From Rosellinia necatrix (lineage: Eukaryota; Ascomycota; Sordariomycetes; Xylariales; Xylariaceae): DNA of 64,000 nt. The stretch's first letter is position 1; every line of letters begins with the position of its first letter. The notes beneath the pieces were generated by a model. The model was given only the letters and a program-made list of their open reading frames with translations, did not search any database and had not been told where the DNA came from. A program made the translations under genes and the position numbers. Shown here piece by piece: positions 62,301 to 64,000 of this stretch. The stretch covers positions 1 to 64,000 of the forward strand of contig JAGYVD010000009.1 in NCBI GenBank assembly GCA_021209875.1, written 5' to 3'.

Positions 62301-64000
62301 TAAGTTAGTTTTAAAAATATTAGTTTATAGATTTTTTAATATATTTAAAGTTTTTATTTTTAAAAAAATTTTTTGTTTTTATTTTTATTTTTATAAAAGC
62401 TTAGTTTAAAGAGATTTATTTAAATATATTTTTTAAGATAAACTATTTTAAACAAGTTTTTTATAACATTAATAAATAAGTTTTTTATTAATATAAATAT
62501 ATTAAATAGGTTATATTTTTTTAATATTTTTATTTTAAATTGTTTTAAATTTATTATAAAATACTTTTAATCATAGCTTTATTTTTTAGCTGTTAATTAT
62601 TAAATTGTTTTAAAATTTTAATTTTTTATATATTTGTTTAATTTTCTGATTTTTTTTTAATATTGTTTTAAAAATAAAAAAAATTTAAAATTTTTTAAAA
62701 ACTAAATAATAACTAATAAATATTTAATTATAACTTTTATAATTTTAAACTAAATAATTAAATTATTTATATAATTTAAATAAAATTTTATTATTTTATT
62801 TATTATAAATTAATTATTATTTTGTTTTAAAACTTGGTTGTTTAAAACGTTTTATTTTTAAATTATTAATTATTAATTTTTAACATAGTTTTTAATATAT
62901 AATTAACTTATTTAATAATTTATTTATAATAGTTTAAAAACTAATAATTTTTTTTTTTTTTTTTTTAACTTTTAGTTATTTTTAAATTCAAAATATAAAT
63001 TTTATATTTATTAATAAAAATAGTTATGTTTTAATAATGTATAATATTTAGATTTTTATATTTATTTTGTTTATTTAAATTTAAATTTTTATAAAAATAA
63101 TATTAAATTTTTAAAGCTATAAATTTAGTTAAAATAAATAATTAAACTATTTTAAAAGCTTTAAAAGCTTTATTTATTTTTAAATTAAAACTATTAATAA
63201 TAACAGCTTTAAAATTAATTTAAATTAAAATAGTTTTTATAAAATAAATTTTTTAATATAATTTATTTTATTTAATATTTTGAAAATAATTTTAGCTAAT
63301 ATAATTATAAATATTATCTTTAAAATAAATATTTTTTTATACATATTTTAATTTTTTTAAAAAAAATTATTTTTTTATTTAAATAATTTGTAATAATTTT
63401 TATTTTATTAAATGTTATTATAATTTTTTAAAATTAAATTAAATTATTTTTTCAAAAGCTAGCGTTTTTAATAAACTTTTAAGCTAAAAAACTGCTATAG
63501 CTATAATTTTATAAAGTTTTTATATAAAATATAAAAAGTTTTAGCTTAAAATAATAATAAATAATTAAAGTTTAAAAAATATATTTTTATAAAATTATTT
63601 TATAAATATTTATTAAAATTTTGTCTTTTAAATTAACAACTAAAATTTAATTAAAAATTATTAAAACTTTTATTATTATAAAAACAATAATTTTAAGTTT
63701 TTTTAGCACAGAATTTTTAATTTAAATTATAATAATAAATAATTAAAATTGAAATTATTTTGCTATATTTAAAAATAAACGGTCGGTTAAACTATATTAT
63801 ATTTTTAGGATTTTTTAATGTTATTTTTATAATATTAATTAAATATTTTATATAGTTTTTTTAATATAAAAACTATATTATTTTTCTAAATTTATTAGCT
63901 ATAGTTTAAACCTAAATATTAAATTTGTTTTATTTATTAATGAAAGTTTTAAAGTTAAAGCTTAATTTTTGTTTTATTTTTATAATCTAGGTTAATTTTA
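58921..64000 (-). mobile_element. E3d: E3-family element running off the window
   Basis: The LTR at 58921-59302 is followed by interior matching E3 up to the window end, where the copy is at the E3 position of about 39270. The right (5') LTR lies outside. A T tract at 59303-59311 is the reverse of the polypurine tract. The reverse-transcriptase region around 61800-61900 has slightly fewer mutations at some codons than E3 (GCT and CAA kept). E3d lacks the 20-bp triplication of E3. Confidence 0.85.

Overview
This 64-kb window is extremely A+T-rich and contains no intact protein-coding gene, no tRNA or rRNA gene and no CRISPR array that I can support. Both strands are full of TA-rich sequence with very few CA/TG dinucleotides, every long reading frame is closed by stops, and multi-copy LTR retrotransposons lie nested in one another. 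This is what repeat-induced point mutation (RIP, C-to-T on either strand, mainly at CpA) leaves behind in a filamentous ascomycete. The window is best read as a heterochromatic, probably centromeric, pericentromeric or subtelomeric block. I cannot name the species. Base composition was judged by eye, not counted.

Layout, left to right. Element A (1-7496, minus strand, 5' LTR at right) enters from outside the window. Element B is an old plus-strand Ty3/gypsy copy (7497-12483, 19240-19911 and probably 27262 to about 27660), cut by two minus-strand insertions: E0 (12484-19234, target duplication AAAAA) and E1 (19912-27256, target duplication TTATT). A stretch I cannot assign (27660-30654) follows, with one GC-richer island at 28400. 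Then come an almost unmutated solo LTR of the E5 family (30660-30906, minus, target duplication CTTAG), a plus-strand truncated E3-family copy (30942 to about 33700), an unassigned gap, the complete E3 element (34125-40132, minus) and a truncated older E3-family copy, E3b (40133-42445). E2 (42446-56630, plus, same family as E1) holds two insertions: a solo LTR of the A family (43670-43872, target duplication AAAAC) and a complete E5 element (44317-50958, plus, target duplication AAAAT). Removing them leaves 7330 bp, against 7345 bp for E1. The window ends with a truncated E0-family copy (56631-58920) broken by another E3-family element (58921-64000, minus, running off the end).

Reverse-transcriptase remnants can be read in B, E0, E1/E2, E3 and E5, and a ribonuclease H remnant in B. 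They set coding directions and place all these families in Ty3/gypsy (Metaviridae-type elements of fungi). In E0 every departure from the conserved RT motif is a RIP-type transition.

The relations between elements give an order of events. B predates E0 and E1; E3b predates E2; E2 predates E5 and the A-family solo LTR; the E0-family fragment predates the last E3 copy. Short solo LTRs escaped mutation almost completely. Within full elements the outer halves of the LTRs are clearly less mutated than the inner halves. No novel gene system was found; the most informative signals are this edge gradient, the mismatched flanks of E2, and the nested chronology.
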